From CALZJC01 sp963781065 (GTDB lineage Bacteria > Acidobacteriota > Thermoanaerobaculia > Multivoradales > JAHEKO01), in NCBI GenBank assembly GCA_963781065.1, contig CAWAET010000019.1:1-64000 (forward strand): DNA of 64,000 nt. The letters run 5' to 3'. The notes below the pieces were generated by a model. The model had not been told where the DNA came from. It saw nothing but the letters and a program-made list of their open reading frames with translations, and made no database searches. Position numbers and translations under genes: made by a program. Shown piece after piece: positions 61,903 to 64,000 of this stretch. The number at the start of each line of letters is the position of its first letter. Within the stretch, counting starts at the first letter, position 1.

Positions 61903-64000
61903 GTGATCGACTGGACCACGGTCTGGGCCACGCTCCTGGTCTTCGCGCCGGCGCTGGCCGCGGCGGTCGTTCTCCTGGGCCGTCTGGCGGCGAAGCCGGC
62001 GGCGGCCTGGGGCGTGGGCGCCTCGGCGCTCTCGCTGGCCGCGGCGGCGGGCCTGCTGTGGCAGCGCTCGACGGGAGTGGCGACCGTCTGGACCGGCACT
62101 CCCGCGCTCCCAGTCGACGTGAGCTGGCGCCTCGAAGTGTCGACCCTGGCTCTGGCCGTCATGGTGGCCGCGATCGGGCTGCTGGTCCTGCACTACTCCG
62201 GCAACTACTTCCACGGCGGCCGCCAGACCGGCAGGACCATCGCCCTGCTCGCCGCCTTCCAGTCGGCCATGCTGGGTCTGATCCTGGCCGACAACCTGCT
62301 GCTTCTCTACGTCTTCTGGGAACTGACCGGGCTCTGCTCCTTCTTTCTGATCAGCAGCGACCGTTCCAAGGGCGAGGCCGGCCTGCGCGCGGCGAGCCAC
62401 GCCCTCCTGGTCACCGTGGCGGGCGGCCTGTCGATGCTCGTCGCCCTGCTCTACCTGATCGGGCAGACGGGCACCGCCAGCCTCACGGCGTTGCTCGCTT
62501 TCGATCTCGAACCCTCGGTCCAGACCCTCGCTCTCGCCCTGATCCTGCCCGCCGTGCTGACCAAGAGCGCGCAGGTGCCGACGCACTTCTGGCTGCCGGG
62601 CGCGATGGCGGCGCCGACTCCGGTGTCGGCCTATCTCCATTCGGCGACCATGGTCAAGGCGGGCGTCATCCTGCTGCTCTTCTTCTACCCGATCCTCGGA
62701 GGATCGCCTCTGTGGACCTGGGCTCTGCTGCCGTTGGGAGCCGCCACGTGTATCTGGGGAAGCGCCCGGGCACTGGCCCAGACCGACATCAAACTGCTGA
62801 TGGCGTGGTCCACGGTTTCACAGCTGGGTCTGATCACCCTGACCATCGGGTTGGGAACCGACGTCGCGATCCGGGCGGCGACCCTGCACGTCTTCGCCCA
62901 CGCCGTCTTCAAGGCGGGACTCTTCCTGACCGTTGGAGGAGTGGACCACGCGGCCCAAACCCGCTCGCTCCACAAACTGGGCGGGCTGTGGCGCCGGACG
63001 CCGCTGCTGGCGTTGGCAGCGGCTGTCCTGGCCGGGTCGATGGCCGGGATTCCGCCGCTCGCCGGGTTCCTTTCCAAGGAGCTGATCCTCAAGAAGGCGA
63101 TGATGACCGACCTCTGGATCCACGCGCTGGCGATCGGCGCCATTGTGCTGGGATCGGTGGGAACGGTCGCCTATTCGAGCCGCTTCTTTTTCGAGGTCTT
63201 CACCGGCAAGCCGCGGAGCGAAGGTGCCCGCCAGGCCGGAGGCCCCTCCGCCGGGGCTCCTGCTCGCACCGCTCGTCCTCGCCGCGGTGACGTTGCTGGC
63301 GGGCCCGGCGGCGCCCTGGGTCGATCGAGTGTTCCTCGAGCCCGTCGCCTTCTCGATGGTCGGCGGATCTCTCGAGGTCAAGCCCCTGTCGCTCTGGTAC
63401 GGCATCAATGCGGCGCTTCTGCTGAGCGTCGCCATCGTGTCGACCGGCTACCTTGCGGACCGCTTGCTGGGCCTTCGGTTCTTGAGCGAGCAGACCACCC
63501 GGTGGTGGCACGGCCCCGAGCTGTTCGAGGCGCTGATGCGGCGCTCGCAGAGATTCGGCCGGGCCGTCGCCCGCGCGCTGGCCGGCGGGTCGCCGAGGGT
63601 CTACCTGGCCGTCGCCATCGCCTGCGGCTTTCTTCCCTGCCTGGTCCTGCTGCCCGGGCTGGCGGGCATCGACTGGCTCGCGGCGGAGCCGGCCGGCGCA
63701 ACGGTAGTGGCCATCCTGGCCCTCCTGCTGGCCTTGCTGGTGGCCGCCACCCGGCCGCTGCCCCGGGTCTTGCTCCTGACCGCCATCGGATTCGCGGTCG
63801 CGATGCTGTTCCGACTCGCCAACGGGCCGGACCTGATGCTCACGCAGCTGCTGGTCGAGGTGCTGGTCACCATCTTCTTCGCTCTCGCGCTCTGGGCTCT
63901 ACCCACCCGACTTCGAGCGGCCGAGAGCGAGCGCGAGCCGCCCAGGCGTTGGGGGCGAGCTCTACTGGCCACGGCAGCCGGCCTCGGCGGGGCATCCTGG
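61903..64000 (+). CDS. mrpA: Na+/H+ antiporter subunit A, Mrp/Mnh type (partial, one frameshift)
   Basis: NuoL-like large subunit of a multisubunit cation/proton antiporter, at least 699 codons and cut by the window end. GTG at 61903 follows GGGAGG. Features: LLLYVFWELTGLCSFFLISS, the antiporter core VLTKSAQVPTHFWLPGAMAA with its Lys, APTPVSAYLHSATMVKAGVI, and HVFAHAVFKAGLFLTVGGVD; a shift near 63240, then the extra C-terminal Mrp part (TAIGFAVAMLFRLANGPDLM, LVEVLVTIFFALALWALP; MbhD-like). The latter separates MrpA from NuoL. Downstream mrp genes lie outside. Confidence 0.9.
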   Translation, partial: MIDWTTVWATLLVFAPALAAAVVLLGRLAAKPAAAWGVGASALSLAAAAGLLWQRSTGVATVWTGTPALPVDVSWRLEVSTLALAVMVAAIGLLVLHYSGNYFHGGRQTGRTIALLAAFQSAMLGLILADNLLLLYVFWELTGLCSFFLISSDRSKGEAGLRAASHALLVTVAGGLSMLVALLYLIGQTGTASLTALLAFDLEPSVQTLALALILPAVLTKSAQVPTHFWLPGAMAAPTPVSAYLHSATMVKAGVILLLFFYPILGGSPLWTWALLPLGAATCIWGSARALAQTDIKLLMAWSTVSQLGLITLTIGLGTDVAIRAATLHVFAHAVFKAGLFLTVGGVDHAAQTRSLHKLGGLWRRTPLLALAAAVLAGSMAGIPPLAGFLSKELILKKAMMTDLWIHALAIGAIVLGSVGTVAYSSRFFFEVFTGKPRSEGARQAGGPSAGAPARTARPRRGDVAGGPGGALGRSSVPRARRLLDGRRISRGQAPVALVRHQCGASAERRHRVDRLPCGPLAGPSVLERADHPVVARPRAVRGADAALAEIRPGRRPRAGRRVAEGLPGRRHRLRLSSLPGPAARAGGHRLARGGAGRRNGSGHPGPPAGLAGGRHPAAAPGLAPDRHRIRGRDAVPTRQRAGPDAHAAAGRGAGHHLLRSRALGSTHPTSSGRERARAAQALGASSTGHGSRPRRGIL

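Overview
The window is about 70% GC chromosomal DNA from a bacterium that is most likely an acidobacterium. The best single clue is RpoB, which carries a Cys-rich, zinc-ribbon-like insertion (residues about 82-140) of a kind I associate with Acidobacteriota. The secreted tricorn-type and M64 peptidases, the lysine aminotransferase plus ALDH7 pair, the SPL-type radical SAM protein and the very high GC agree with this, perhaps a Thermoanaerobaculia-like lineage. The phylum call is inference and no 16S gene is present.

Layout. 1-9.8 kb (minus strand): the housekeeping block tRNA-Thr(GGT)-tuf-tRNA-Trp-secE-nusG-rplK-rplA-rplJ-rplL-rpoB-rpoC, with rpoC cut by the window start. 9.8-18.5 kb: an accessory insert with a DAACS symporter, a tricorn-like secreted peptidase, an M64 metallopeptidase, a sulfatase-fold lipoprotein, two IS91-like transposase scraps and an orphan 3' half of a tRNA-Cys gene. 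18.5-23.8 kb (minus): tRNA-Thr(TGT), tRNA-Tyr, tRNA-Gly, rlmB, frr, pyrH, tsf, rpsB, rpsI and rplM. Together these blocks reproduce the classical thrU-tyrU-glyT-thrT-tuf order, but split between tRNA-Gly and tRNA-Thr by the 8.7 kb insert. Sigma70-like promoters can be read ahead of rplM, of the tRNA-Thr(TGT) cluster and of tRNA-Thr(GGT)-tuf.

23.8-44 kb: metabolic and informational genes. ubiE/menG-folD-coaE-rdgB run on plus; arcA-argF (arginine deiminase pathway) on minus; purB-rlpA on plus; a minus operon moaC-namZ-unknown-class V aminotransferase-serA-ddl; a GT2 glycosyltransferase on plus; and rsmA-ftsK-fmt-rsmB on minus. 44-50.8 kb: a GAF-GGDEF diguanylate cyclase, a lysine catabolic pair (L-lysine 6-aminotransferase and aminoadipate-semialdehyde dehydrogenase) with a perfect palindrome and a DnaA-box-like cluster between them, a YegS-type lipid kinase, a 2Fe-2S thioredoxin-like ferredoxin and an ECF sigma factor. 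51-56.8 kb: a complete tripartite RND efflux operon. 57-60 kb: a compact operon of a pentapeptide-repeat membrane protein with a degenerate channel-like end, two TPR proteins and a 43-residue peptide. This is the least explained unit and looks less GC-rich than its neighbours. 60-64 kb: an SPL-family radical SAM protein, a UspA-like fragment and mrpA, which runs off the end.

Caution on quality. About half of the genes between 9.5 and 44 kb, plus a few later ones, are broken by indels. They include single-copy essential genes (tuf, rpsB, tsf, pyrH, rplM, ftsK). Nearly every shift I resolved by eye is a net +1. This pattern fits uncorrected insertion errors in the assembly, so these genes are annotated as full-length CDSs with frameshifts and not as pseudogenes.
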